Notes: generated from the sequence alone by a model not told the origin. A stretch of DNA of 64,000 bases from Durusdinium trenchii (GCA_963970005.1 CAXAMN010021361.1:3473533-3537532), one strand, 5' to 3'. Positions 43,453 through 54,438 are shown, counted from the first letter of the stretch. Translations and numbers: made by a program.

Positions 43453-43548
43453 CTCGTCATGCACGTGGCCGAAGCAGTGGAGCGTTGGCAAGACCTGGCC
43501 GATGCGCTTCAGCAATGCTTGGCAGCCTCGGCCAGGCATTTGTGGTGG
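43453..43548 (-). CDS. Metallophosphoesterase, exon with GHxH motif
   Basis: Thirty-two codons in phase 0 read GRGCQALLKRIGQVLPTLHC, then FGHVHDE. This matches the C-terminal metal-binding motif FGHIHE of MPPED/calcineurin-like phosphoesterases, preceded by the usual LL..v..v.P.lH spacing. The GHxH histidines coordinate the active-site metals in the family. The acceptor ATGAAG is weak and the donor GACGAG|GTCATC is fair. The exon carrying the THGPP-type motif, expected between this and 45251, was not found. Confidence 0.75.
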
Positions 43549-44368
43549 CTTCATGTGAGGCAGAGCATCTGAGCATCTTTAGATTTACAGTAGAAGAAAC
43601 ACATAATAGACAAATACTGTATATTTATGATAGACATGCTACATAATGTTAAATATACAGTATACAATATTGCCAAGTGCCTCCTTGCATGCATCTGCTA
43701 CAACTGTCACAAACGAGTATATATGCATGGACAACTCCTCCTGCTCAAAACCTCTTTTGCAGCCTGTGATGCACTCTAGACTTTAGCTCGCCCCGACGTT
43801 TCTAGATGGACAAGTTGCTCTTGCGTCCCTCAAGACGCTCAATGAAAACACCATAGGTGGGTGAAGCATGTCACAATTAGTGACATCATCACATGTTCAT
43901 CATTTTTTTGTCTTCACAAACCAAAAAAGTGGGCGGGTGGTGAGGAATGGGGCCCAAAAAAGAACTGGATGATATCAACAAAAATGCACATGAAAGGGAA
44001 AAACACATCCCGATGTCCAGGGGGGGGCCGCAGCCCAGGTTGATTGATCACTGGAACAAAAATGTGAGTTTCGCTGAGTCTTGGAGTACAAGGCAGATTT
44101 GCTGGACTTGGGTGGGATCAGCTGCTTACATAAACCGCATTCAGACCTGAACCACAGACTCGCACATGCCAAGAGGCCCCAGTGGTAGAACTTCCCATCC
44201 TCAAGTTGCCACGGCTATCCACGGCTTCAGTTTTGTCTCTGGGTATCGAGATGAAGGAGTTAAAAAGGAGTCACAAAGGAGACGTGGCAGCGCGCGAATG
44301 TCCCACAAGCACACAATCTCCAGTGATGGTTTCCAATCCACTTGGATGGACAGTTCTCCAGTTCTCAC

Positions 44369-44476
44369 CTCCACGGTGACCGTGTGACCCACGGTGTGAG
44401 AACGTGACCAGTCGTCGCCCAGTCTCCGGCTGCCAGGCCAGGTCGAAGATCTTGTAGGGTGGCATGTGCGTGACCT
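44369..44476 (-). CDS. Possible WD40/EML-like exon
   Basis: Two bases, 35 codons and one base lie between CATCGCGCAG|AG and CGTGGAG|GTGAGA. The peptide VTHMPPYKIFDLAWQPETGR continues RLVTFSHRG. The KIFDLAWQP..GRRLVT pattern resembles repeats of EML-type microtubule-associated WD40 proteins. It lies inside the phosphoesterase span on the same strand, so it is either a chance coding stretch or a sign that the span holds more than one gene. Confidence 0.4.
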
Positions 44477-45250
44477 CTGCGCGATGTTCTCTCATGTTCT
44501 CTCCACGTTTTTCGTTGAGAACATCCGACGTTGAACATGCGAGAAGACGTTCTCTCTCTCTCTCTATATTGGATTGAGAGTAGATGACACAGACCCCAAG
44601 AGGTGGTTTATATGGACCCCCATCTAGAGGACATCTTGGGGTGCCAGTGCCATCTACTCTGAAACCACTGTAGTGGTGTGAACATCCAACTCCCAACACC
44701 AAACCCGTGAGGTGGATCGCGAAAAACACGCGTGCACGTGCACCAGTCGAAACGTTTTATGTGATTTTTCTTTTAAGGGTTTTGAGACAAGTCCACGTTG
44801 TGTTCCGGAATAAACATATTCCTGAATATTGATACTACATGATACTACTAAATCAAAATCAATCGGTCTTTTTTTGAAGACATCTTCCTTCGGTCGGATA
44901 CAACGACCAACACAGAATGGAAAATAACACATACAGCCGAGCCAGGGCTGAACAGCTGATGCAGGGGCGACAGGACCTTCACCGAATCAGTTGTGGAACA
45001 TCTGTGGCACAGATTCTGCTTCAAAACCCATGTTGAGCATCTCTTTAAACTGCAGTTCATTGTGGGGCCCTAGACTCAGACTATACCTTTGGACAAACCA
45101 CAGGCTGGGGAGCACCTGCAAACTTACATGTGTTTAAAACACACCCCCTGCAAAAAAGGATGTTACTGTTTATATCTATTTATACTTTCCGAACGTTTCC
45201 ATCCACCACACTCGGTGTCATGGGTCCAACGGATTTCCGAGCTCAGCGGC

Positions 45251-45376
45251 GAGCACGTCGGTGTCCTCCGGGATGTGACGCCAGCGCTCCGCACGGCTCG
45301 TCTCGGTGGTCGCCGTATCATTAAAAAAGCACTGAGTCCAGGGAGAGCCGTAGAACTTGATGCCCTCAATAGTGAC
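45251..45376 (-). CDS. Metallophosphoesterase, exon with GSPW motif and adapter artefact
   Basis: After CTCGGCAG|GTC the exon reads VTIEGIKFYGSPWTQ, the v.i.G.k.yGSPW.p strand of MPPED-like phosphoesterases. It ends with ERWRHIPEDTDVL, matching the W..IP..tDvLitHgPP segment. Between them, FFNDTATTET is not protein: it is the translation of an Illumina adapter with a short homopolymer (45301-45328). The real residues there, about 10 to 12, are therefore unknown. The donor is GAC|GTGCTC or CTC|GCCGCT. Confidence 0.75.
45301..45328 (-). other. Illumina P5 adapter remnant
   Basis: On the minus strand the bases read TTTTTT then AATGATACGGCGACCACCGA followed by GA, a 22-base exact match to the Illumina P5 flow-cell oligonucleotide. 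The flanks do not match the rest of the adapter. A match of this length is not expected by chance, so the site is an untrimmed-adapter misassembly in a coding exon. Confidence 0.95.
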
Positions 45377-45389
45377 CTGCCGAGTCGGA

Positions 45390-46590
45390 GGTGTTTCGCG
45401 AGGTTTCTCTTTTTGCTTGAAGCATCGGATGTTATAAATATGTGTATATATATACACTGTATGTGTGTGTGCTTGACTGGACATACTTATAACTGTGTAC
45501 TTATATTATATTTGATATACAATGATTATATACAATTCAATTTCGTTGCTATTATATATATTATGATTATGATATGTTTTGTTTACGTTGCAACACATGC
45601 AGTATCTTGACGTAGATATGGTATATACAGTGTATATATATATGTACATGTGTGGGTACATGGGTCTTCAAACATACAACTGGATCGAATTCAATTTTGG
45701 AGATTCTTCAAAGAGACAGGGGGGGAAGAATGAAGATCCTTTCACTAGCTGCTAGCTACAGCTGGCACAACAGCTCTGGGTGACTCACCAGCCAAGCAGT
45801 GAGATCCCGGAATCACACCAGCCAAGCAGGGGTTCTCACAGAGAAACCACTTCAATAAGAGAATCTTTCAATGAGGGGATTTAGATTTGTTAATAATTTA
45901 TCTACATTTTTGCTTTGGCTTAAGAAGGACGCCAAAACACAATAATCAAACACAATTAACCAGGATGATCGCCGTGCACTCGTCTGGATTGGATTGTTGT
46001 CCTAGCCTAGGCTGCTGATATTTCTTAAAATATATGCAGTATAGTATATTATAGTATATACTATAGTAACTAGTATATATATATATATAATTCTAATTAA
46101 TTCTACATACATACATGCATATTCAAGTCGGGTGAACATCTGAGATAGATTATCAAAAGATATGAAAAGGTCTTGCGGGTTTCACGCTGAAACGGAGCCC
46201 TCATGAAAATGTCTTCTGTGCTTTCGTGATCCCCTCACCGTGCTTGTTCTCGGGGCCGTTCCCCCCAAGACCCAAATGCCCTTGCTGGATGGATCCGGGA
46301 ATTCTGTCAGAATGGCCTCATACCTCGAACGTCTCCAGGCTCCTCAAAGCCGGAATCTCATTCTAGTGATGAAAACATGCTCGGTACATGCAGGGTATAT
46401 CTTGTCCATGCACAGAAAATCTCAATCTTTGGGCGAAATGCGAAAAGACAAAAACGAATTCGAAGAAGCGGGCCGAGGTCCATCCGATCCCGATGACCTC
46501 TTCATCCACCAGCAAGAAGCGGTTGCTGCCTCACGTTCATCCGTCACTGAGACCCGTCGATCCAAAAACCTTCAGTAGCATATCAAAAGG
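45390..46590. other. No confident gene
   Basis: This is probably intronic to the phosphoesterase. A small exon encoding the 10 to 20 residues missing between the GNHE and GSPW exons may lie between here and 47329 but was not found. TA microsatellites lie near 45440-45650 and 46030-46090. Confidence 0.3.
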
Positions 46591-46599
46591 GGGGTAGAG

Positions 46600-46645
46600 T
46601 ATGACCCCGGGTTTGTAGACCCTCAACCCGAAACCGGGGGTCATA
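46600..46645 (+). repeat. Inverted repeat, 15-bp arms
   Basis: TATGACCCCGGGTTT (46600-46614) and AAACCGGGGGTCATA (46631-46645) are reverse complements with one mismatch around a 16-base loop. AGCATATC and CCAAAACCTTC motifs are also duplicated around it. It is non-coding. Confidence 0.8.
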
Positions 46646-47328
46646 GCATATCAAACAGGGTATGAGTAGCATATCCAAAAAACGAAGGTCGATCCAAAAC
46701 CTTCCAAGGTCGATCCCAAAACCTTCAAATGCAATCGGCTTCAAGCGGGTCGGGGCAACTTTGCCAAATCCACAGAGCCTCCTCCTTCTTCCTATTCTTC
46801 CTCCTCTTCCTCTTTGTAAGGAGTTCTATTCTATGTGTACATTGTGCACGAATGTGTTGTTTTGACGGAGTGAGAGTGGAGCTGAGATGCTTGCGGGTGG
46901 AACACTCTTCTAGAGGCATGCTTGAGGGGTTTGCTTAGTGGAGTGAAAACCTAAAACCCTGGCATTTTCCAGGCCTATGCTGCTTTATGTTAGATTTTAC
47001 GCTATGTTTCGCGTCAGTGGAAAGAAACTCCTCCTACCTGTCTCTGGAACCCTCATCAACACACAAGCAATCTATTATAGAACAAGGAACATATATATAT
47101 ACATATATAGTGCGTTCTGCTTGGCTCAAACCTGGGGAGATTTCATGAAGTAACCGTGCCGAGGCAAAAGTACAGGCATGAACCCAACACTGCGTCTAGG
47201 AATGACGCACACAGTGCTACCTGTCTAGTAACACCAAAGCTTTAGAAGGACATTCAGTCCAATGATTTACTCCGATGTGCCAGCACACAGCACAGCTTAG
47301 CTATGACATCTGCCCGAGATGTGGACGC

Positions 47329-47410
47329 CTGGTGTGCAGCCCAACATCTCACGCAACTGCTCCAAAGGCAAACGGTCCATGTAGAGCTCGTGGTTGCCGG
47401 GCACTAAAAC
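47329..47410 (-). CDS. Metallophosphoesterase, exon with GNHE motif
   Basis: From CTGGGAG|GTT the exon reads VLVPGNHELYMDRLPLEQLR, then EMLGCTP. GNHE is the invariant metallophosphoesterase motif whose Asn and His contact the metals and phosphate. The exon enters in phase 0, exactly as needed after LPHQYK of the preceding exon. The 3' end is placed at a CCAG|GCGTCC site, which would be a GC donor but is not certain. Confidence 0.8.
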
Positions 47411-47419
47411 CTCCCAGGT

Positions 47420-48860
47420 CAGTCAGCTCTTGTCACTAATCGAACACCCAATGGCCCATATCATACAAATGAAACAACATTAATAAACTAAAGTCAATGA
47501 CCTCGTTCAGCTTGTTCATTTTGAATACGAGATCATGAACACTATATTTACTTTATCAGAACCTAGTTTTACTTGGTTCCGTTTTAAATAGTGTTCATGA
47601 TCTCTCAGGTGGTTTGGAAGGGAATCAAAGGCAATTTTGAGTGAAATCAAAGGTGTTCTTGGTGGTTTTGAGGCTCATGATTCGACATTAAGAGCAAACA
47701 TAAATTTATTGTGGGCCAATTATTTGGCGTGACAGTTCCGTAACAACCCCCTCCGGGAGACTTCTAAAACTGCAAATGATCTTCTAAAACCGTAACAGGA
47801 GCGTAACAGGTCCCTAGTCCCCTTAATGTTTGTAATATGTAAGGAAATCCTGACATTGTTTTGCAATTGTTGATAGTATTGTTACGCATGAATTTAAAGT
47901 TTTTGGTGCATTCTTGCAGGACCTATGTGCCATTAGCGTGGTGATGTTGAACTTGCTCGGATCAAAGGGCGTGGGTTCCGACAAACAAAAGGTACTCGTA
48001 AAACTTGTTCTTTTCAAAAGGTACTGGTTTGACTTGCACTTCGGACCTGCAGAGAAATGATTATTCTAGGGGGATGTAGAAGATGTGCAGCGGTCATGAA
48101 TCAAAAGATCTCAGAAGTGATTCTTGAGGAGTCTCGTACAAGGTGGACTGCGACATGTATAGTGTACGTGCATGGCCACTGTCAGTGTATATAACATCGC
48201 TCAGCTTCAAGGAGGGATAAGGTAGCTTCAATAAGTGATCAACACACCAGCAGCACCTGCCAAAACCTACAATGTTGCGTCTTGTAATTATGCGAAAGCA
48301 CATGCTTTCGGAGAAAAGAGGTAATCTTTCTTGAGGTTTTGGTTGCTCCTGGCATATAACAAGTGCAAAATCTAATAGTTTGCCCCTGGCTTAGCCCAGA
48401 AGAAGTGTTGTTCGGTGTCAAGTCAAACCTCCCAGCTTCTCGATACCCTATGACATGTCGGGAGCATGTACTGAACAATACATAAAAATGACACCCTCCC
48501 AGTCCCAGTGACGAATCGTAAGTCTCCATCAATGTCCTTAAACTTGATGGTCCTAAACCTTTGGCAAGTGAAATGATGGGGCGCATGCACAAAAACCCAA
48601 AGAATCAAGCAGAATCAACAACATGAACCGACTCCATATTATCACGACCTGACAGTACTGCAAGAACTGCAAGCGGCTTCTTCCAGTACTGCAGTACTTC
48701 CAAGTACTTTCCAAGTCTACACCAATACCAAAATAATCCCAAATTCGCCTGAGTTCACCACCTCTGCAAACCCTCGCAAGTTCGTTTGCACAATCACAAG
48801 CTCGAAGCCGTGCCAAGGTTGCAGCCTTTTTTTTGGGTGCTCCACGGGCAATGGTTCTTC
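47420..48860. other. Phosphoesterase intron
   Basis: This lies between the GDxxxxSGD and GNHE exons. No other exon is supported. AT content is higher than in flanking exons. Confidence 0.5.
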
Positions 48861-48872
48861 CCGATTCTGCGC

Positions 48873-49041
48873 CTTGTACTGATGCGGAAGCGACTTGAAG
48901 TACGACACGAAGGCCTCGACCTCTTCCAGGCCATGCTGGAGCCCATAGTTGCTGAAGTCGCCACTATGGATGAGGATGTCTCCCTCCGGGACCTCAAACC
49001 CACGACCTACCACGCCACGCCACGCGTTCCCCAGCCAAGAG
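48873..49041 (-). CDS. Metallophosphoesterase, exon with GDxxxxSGD motif
   Basis: An ideal acceptor (TTGCCCCTGTTCAG|C) opens one base plus 56 codons. The core GDILIHSGDFSNYGLQHGLE followed by EVEAFVSYFKSLPHQYK matches GDvlIHaGDFt.rG...Ev..f..wl..LPh.yK of MPPED-like enzymes. The Asp of SGD bridges the two metals in the family. The exon ends TACAAG|GCGCAG, a GC donor, required because the next family residue block (VLVPGNHE) begins in the next exon. Its entry phase complements the previous exon. Confidence 0.85.
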
Positions 49042-49727
49042 CTGAACAGGGGCAACACAAGGGGGAGAGGGTTTTTGTTACTTGATCTGCTCGGATCCGC
49101 TCGCTATGCGACCCTTGCTCTGTGAGCGGTAATGGTTATCTACATGCATATGGCAACATCAAATAAATCCGTGCCATGTTAACGAATCATGGCGCAAGTT
49201 GTAGTTCACGTGCATGCGTGCTGCAATGTGAACACTAATTCATGGGCCTAACATTCATTGGGGCAGAGGCATGGTGTCTAGGTCTTGATCCACTTCTGGT
49301 GTATGTCTCGAGTATTTCTTATTTATGTTTGTTACATTTCTTTGACAAATCACTCGAGCGCTGCAGCCTCGTCATGTCGACACATTCTAAAGATTGTTGC
49401 CTTCTTAAGGTCTTGTTGCCTTCTTAAGGTCTTGTTCCGACACCTTGGCTGAACAGCGACTTGACCCCCTCCTTGGACATTAGCACTGCGTCCAATGGCA
49501 TGTAGTTTCTCTGTCACTTACTTGTTACCACTAATCCTCTCAAAGAACAATCACCCGGCCAGCCATTTAATCCAACTTAGAAAAGCGAGCGTTTTTGAAA
49601 TCGACATCACTCAGGATGTGTGAAACCAAAAGTCCGACTTCATTTGTCAGCCAGAACCAGATATTGTCAACAAAAAACTAAACCCTAAACCCTTCCCAGC
49701 ACAGTCCATCATCATCACCTCTTTCAC

Positions 49728-50035
49728 CTCCAAGTATCATCATAGAAGCTCCCGTGCGTATCACTGATATGCACGAGCCGTAAGCACCGTCGCTCCGGCC
49801 CCACCGGCGCGAGTACGGCGTCCCGCAGCCGACGGCTGTAGAGCTCTTTGACCGGCTGGGCTCGGCACGGCAGCATCGCTGGGCTCGGCGGTTCCGCGTT
49901 CCGCGCAAGTTCGGACGTCGATGAGCTCAGTGGCTGCGAGGTGTGGAGCGACTCGAGGTGAGTGAACGCAGCTTTTTCAGGGCACTCGAGGCTTCGAAGG
50001 GAATTGGATGTGGGGAGCCTGAACTCGCATGTCCC
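49728..50035 (-). CDS. Metallophosphoesterase, exon with DTHG motif
   Basis: The acceptor TTTTTTCCTCTACCCTCAG|GGG is near perfect, and 102 codons plus two bases reach TTGGAG|GTGAAA. The last third reads RRCLRLVHISDTHGSFYDDT, the first metallophosphoesterase motif (DxH). The preceding 75 residues are a variable Ser/Pro/Arg-rich leader. The two exit bases plus the single entry base of the exon at 49041 restore a codon. The acceptor may be the trans-splice site, but the nearest ATG to it is out of frame, so an upstream exon is also possible. Confidence 0.85.
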
Positions 50036-50039
50036 CTGA

Positions 50040-51050
50040 GGGTAGAGGAAAAAACATGATGCTCTATCAGTTCAGGGGACCTCATTTTCGAGACGCCCTG
50101 GGTGGGTCTCTGTGATTGGTGATCATGCACACGACAAAGAACAAGATTTAAGAGAAAGGCAAGCAATGTCCATACAATAAGAATATAGAAAAGTAAACAT
50201 TTCAATATGAATGAACATAAAACCATCTATGTGACGACAAGCAGTTGTTGGGCTGTTTATCAAACCGTCTGCACCCCTCAAACTCAAAATCAGCAAACAT
50301 GAGTTTGGATGAGTATAGTACCCTATGGATTCACTGCTACCCTCTTTTCAAGGGTGACGTGTTCGACACTTTGAGGTAGGTGCCAGGAGGGTCCAGTCAT
50401 AGTACACATCAATAATGTCCTTTTGGGAATAGGGGGGCCGATTTGGTACATACAATGTATGAATTGGTTGTTCACCTGGAGGTATTCTACGAGTATGTAT
50501 TGATCAACCAACCAAGGCCATAAAAGGCCGAAGGCCATCTATGGTACACAATCAATAATCCTTTGTTCCAAGTTCTATGCCAGGTCGCCGGTGTGGTGCA
50601 TGCAGCACACGTCCGCGGTTTGGGCCGATCCGCGCTGAAGTTGGCGCGTGGGGAGAATTTGGCGCAAAGGTTGGCAATGTCTGTGCAAGGAGTTGGTGGT
50701 GACTGAGGTTGGAAACAATACACCTTAGCTCAAACCAACCAAAAGTATTGCTAATTCCATGGCTACACACGAACCCTCGGGTCGGGTTTGCTCCAAGAGA
50801 CATCAACAGACTCTATATATAGCTCAGAAATACAATATCATTGAATATTCTTAACACATTATATTGACGGGTATCCTAACCTGAAGAGTTGGTTGTAAAG
50901 ATTGTGTTTCACTTCACGGCAGTCTGGGTAGACGGCAATGATACATAGAACATTCGCATGCTCGAATGATTATGAATGATTGCTAGATTGGAGAAAAATC
51001 ATGTCAAAAAACCATTGAACAGCACAGATCGATATTTAATTTATACATGC
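50040..51050. other. No confident gene
   Basis: No exon was found between the phosphoesterase 5' exon and the next coding segment. A minus frame near 50600-50720 is open but poorly biased. Confidence 0.3.
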
Positions 51051-51053
51051 ACT

Positions 51054-51182
51054 TACTCTCTCTCTCTCTATATATATAATTATACAATATTATACATTTA
51101 TATATATAATATAATATAATATATTACTGTATATACTGCATGTATATATATATATACATATATATATATATTATATATACAG
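51054..51182. repeat. CT then TA microsatellite
   Basis: CTCTCTCTCTCTCTATATATAT passes into a long TATA and AATAT tract. The same CT-to-TA junction occurs near 29570 and 44550. Confidence 0.9.
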
Positions 51183-51257
51183 GTCTTCCATGCCGTGTTG
51201 CTTTTCCTTGCTGGAACCCGCACGGTGACTCCATCCACTCATCTGGCCCCTTCTCAC

Positions 51258-51389
51258 CGGCGCTCCGACCGGTCCACCGGCGACCCGGACGGAAAGCAAC
51301 AAGGCGTCGATCAAAAAGGCTAAGGCCTTGGATATTGCCGGACCAATCAAAACGGTCATCCGCTCCCTGATCCCAGGCATTCCCAGGCA
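51258..51389 (-). CDS. Internal exon with hydrophobic segment
   Basis: Exactly 44 codons in phase 0 lie between GGGCCCAG|TGC and GCGCCG|GTGAGA. The peptide is CLGMPGIRERMTVLIGPAIS, then KALAFLIDALLLSVRVAGG, a possible membrane segment. A competing frame looks protein-like but has only about half its codons ending in G/C, against about 70 percent here. Confidence 0.55.
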
Positions 51390-52321
51390 CTGGGCCCAAA
51401 TTCCATCGGCAGGTGTACCGTATAATATATATACACACATGATCAATGTGTGATATGACTGCCACAGGCCGCAAGAATAAACACGGTCTGGGCCCTCAGC
51501 AACAAAAAAGCCCAGAGTCACGGCATAATTTGGCTGCATCTCGATTCCTTCGATTCATGCTTTCACCCACTGTGCAAACCCAGCCAAATATGGCAGAATC
51601 ACAAAAATGTGGCCTGCGGCAGTTTCTGTGTCCAAAATCCCTAAGTGAGCCTGTAGGAAAAGGTCAAACGGTTGCTTGACATGTGGTGTCTTATAGCAAC
51701 ACCCACTACCACAGTGTGGAACATCACCTCCTCTTTCGGCTCATCCCAGCGCCACTCCGGCCGCCTACTCGGATGTTCATGCAGTTTTCCGTTTTTTTTG
51801 CGGTCGTCCAGAATCAAAGCAATAATCAATAGTCGATCCCCAATGTCCATCGCCATTGATTCACCAACCACATCAAGTTTGCATTTCCTCAGCCATGACC
51901 ACCGATGCTCGATTGGCCGATGTGCCGATCCTCCCGCTCGGATGGCCTCTGCTGTTGCCTTTTCTTCCTCCATCATGCGTGTAAACCACTCCTTCATGCA
52001 GCGGCTCTCGCTGCGAAGGCTACGGAGTCCAAAGCATCCAAAACCTTACCTATAGGCCTATAGGTAAGGAACCTAATAGCAATAGCCTCCATTGCTTCAT
52101 TTGCTCAGTGGTTGAATGGGCTTTAACAAACTGTATGTTTGGAATTATTGATGAATTTGTCGCTCTCGCTTAACTCAGCACTGGCAAAGCGATTCGCCTC
52201 AAGGAACCAAGAAAAAAACAAATGTAGTTCCATGGCTGGTGTTTGGAGAGTTCTAAAGCTGTACATCAATCAGCTCCTTCAGCTTATGACTTCCACCATG
52301 GGCCCCCCTGTGGCCTAGCCC

Positions 52322-52801
52322 TCAAGCACTTTGCAAGCCCAAGAAGATAGCACGGGTGACTCCAAATCCTTGAATTGCAAAGGGTGGCATGTAGGTATTC
52401 TGTAGAATAGTCCATCTGGATGCTCCAAGGATTCTTGATGCAAATGATATGCTGCTTCCACACTTCATTACCCCTTGCAAGTCCAAACACGAACGCAATT
52501 GATTGATGCTCTGCCTTTGAGAGCATTCTAAACGTTCATTTGTAGCACACATTTTGGCAAACCGGGTTCGTAGCACATCTGGGATTCTTGTAATGACTTT
52601 TCGATTAGGATTTTGAACGGTTCTGAACTTCTTTTTGAGATGCTGAAGACTGGAGGTCCATTGTGACTTAGTAGTGCCGACTTTGTATGACTTTATAACC
52701 TTCTTATTCCAGTCCACTGGCCCACAACCAAATGCTCTGAATCTGGGTGGTGTTCCCAAACAATGTTTGGTTTGCTTTGGGCCCGATGTGGAACACGGCA
52801 A
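52322..52801 (-). CDS. AT-rich open frame of uncertain status
   Basis: A 159-codon frame reads SLQHLKKKFRTVQNPNRKVI, then RSCLDLQGVMKCGSS. Base composition and codon use differ from the G/C-ending exons around it. It could be a decayed element-derived sequence or chance. No domain was recognised. Confidence 0.25.
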   Translation of the reverse strand: MPCSTSGPKQTKHCLGTPPRFRAFGCGPVDWNKKVIKSYKVGTTKSQWTSSLQHLKKKFRTVQNPNRKVITRIPDVLRTRFAKMCATNERLECSQRQSINQLRSCLDLQGVMKCGSSISFASRILGASRWTILQNTYMPPFAIQGFGVTRAIFLGLQSA

Positions 52802-53040
52802 AATGCGATCAAATTGGACATGTATTGGGGAACCACCCCAAGCCAGTGACTTTGGCTTTCAACAATCAGTTTTGCATCTTTGTGGTATCGAATCTGTACA
52901 ACATCCAAACATGTGTGTATTGTCTGAGTGCCAAAGCACAGTCGGATACAAGCGAATTTGCTTCAGTGATTGAAGTTCAAAGATGTTTTGCGATATGAAT
53001 CCGCACTTTGTAAAATGATTCTGTTCTTTTTGTCGTGAAG

Positions 53041-53162
53041 GATGCTTCAGGATTTGCCCACACAGCCTCTCTGTCCTCTGCTTGTGCAGCGTCCCCAACG
53101 GAGGCCCAGGCGCCAATCACAGCGGTGTAAGTAGCACCTTGCAGCAGGACGACAGCATTCAG
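53041..53162 (-). CDS. Pentatricopeptide-repeat-like exon
   Basis: After CGATGTCGCAG|CTG the frame reads LNAVVLLQGATYTAVIGAWA, then SVGDAAQAEDREAVW. The pattern TYTAVIGAWASVGDAAQAE matches the two-helix PPR repeat (vtYnalI.a.akaGd...Ae). PPR proteins bind organelle RNA and are numerous in dinoflagellates. Codon bias is very strong. The 3' end is uncertain. Confidence 0.55.
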
Positions 53163-53286
53163 CTGCGACATCGTAGGTTTACATCAAGCGTTACAGAGAT
53201 GGCCCCAGAGATGGCAAGAGTCAGAGTCTGACGGTCCTGACCCCCTCAGTTTCCTGGGAAAATAAAGGTGAACCTTTTCCACCTGT

Positions 53287-53470
53287 TCTGTCTATCTCGA
53301 GCATCCGTCCCTGATGCAGTACTGCAGTAACGCAACCTGGTCCGTTGCTCTGGAATTCCAACAACTCACAGTGCTCGGAGCATGCACCGAAGGACCAAGA
53401 GACACAGGCCAAAACGTCCAAGGACCAAACGTCGAAAGCTTCTTTTCCACCTCTTCGAACGCTTTCGCCG
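53287..53470 (-). CDS. Internal exon, unknown protein
   Basis: The frame reads GGKEAFDVWSLDVLACVSWS, then FGACSEHCELLEFQSNGPG and VTAVLHQGRMLEIDRT, to a likely ACAG|GTGGAA donor. Several cysteines are present. An imperfect GGGGAAACC tandem lies just upstream. A long plus-strand frame over the same region is judged a shadow. Confidence 0.5.
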
Positions 53471-54111
53471 GGGTTTCCGGGGTTTCCCCGGTTTCCCCCC
53501 AAAATGCTTTCGCCGGTGTTCCTAGACCTCCATGGTTTTCAGCTCGTCACGGTGACAGGCCATCTAAACTCTATCGAACTCCAATGAAAGCGGAGGGAGT
53601 TGGACGTGAATTCGTGGAAACGAAGGGCATCAAACATCTCCAAAAGCTGTCTATTGCACGGCCCGAGAGGCAACAAAAATGCCTATCTCAGTGGTGTTTT
53701 CTTCTGACCTGCACTGTTTTGATAGAACGCGCCTGTGTCATTGTGGCACATTGTGGCACTTGTATCAATGCTACATACTGTTTGTGGAATTGTTTCGCTT
53801 TGCATCCTTTTTGCCAACGTGTTGCGATCTCTCGTCCCTCTGTTGAATGCAACCTTGACAGCATTGTGGTTTCTCACCTGGTTGCATGAGAACACATGCA
53901 CATTCATGTACACTCTTTACAAATTGTGCTGTAAAAAATCATAAGCTGCGTGAACAACACATCCAAACCAGGTGCCCGCTGCAAAACCCGGAGTATTCTT
54001 CAAACCTACTTGCCTAGAACATGTTGGAATCCTCTAAAAACAGCCTCAACCAAATAGTAATTACCATAAATCCAAACACATCCCTGGTGCACCCATGCAG
54101 ATGTCATGTAC

Positions 54112-54146
54112 CGAGTTCGAGCTCTCCCACCAACCTGTCACGGGAC
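54112..54146 (-). CDS. 35-bp micro-exon in a phase-consistent chain
   Basis: A pyrimidine-rich acceptor (CACTCCATTCCTCGCAG|G) and a CTCG|GTACAT donor enclose one base, 11 codons (SRDRLVGELEL) and one base. It restores the codon left open by the exon at 54289. Confidence 0.45.
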
Positions 54147-54288
54147 CTGCGAGGAATGGAGTGGAGCGAAACACCACTCGACCAAAACCCCCACACCTCA
54201 AATAAGCCGAACTTCGATGTGAAGACGATGAAACCTCTTCCAACCTCCGCGCCCCCTTGCGCCGCAAACAGGGTTTTGGGTCAACTAC

Positions 54289-54438
54289 TTGGTGCACCCA
54301 TGAATAACACGGTCAATCTCAATGCCACTTCTGAGCTGCTCACGGTCAATCTCAATGCCCGCTTCTTCCAGCCTCGTGCCATCGAGCAAACTGGACATGT
54401 CCGATGGTTGGGTTTGAGTTCCAATGGCGAAAGCCGTT
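54289..54438 (-). CDS. Internal exon with internal duplication, unknown protein
   Basis: The acceptor GGCCTTTCTCTGGCAG|A and the donor CACCAA|GTAGTT enclose one base, 49 codons and two bases. The peptide includes FAIGTQTQPSDMSSLLDGTR and a repeated GIEIDR, from a 19-bp duplication. Entry and exit phases fit both neighbours. Confidence 0.65.

Noticed and set aside
43960-44060. GPP-like peptide at a C8 run, candidate for the missing THGPP exon
   Set aside because: The frame giving CGPPLDIGM has a stop at its only good acceptor and lacks the histidine, so it cannot be placed in the gene.
44985-45062. UBA-like peptide FKEMLNMGFEAESVPQMF
   Set aside because: It is very short, codon bias is weak and it has no partner exon.
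49676-49696. Telomere-like CTAAACCCTAAACCC
   Set aside because: Only two units, within ordinary sequence next to a real exon.
53314-53889. 191-codon plus-strand open frame
   Set aside because: Its first half is antisense to a well-biased minus exon. The second half has poor bias and no domain.
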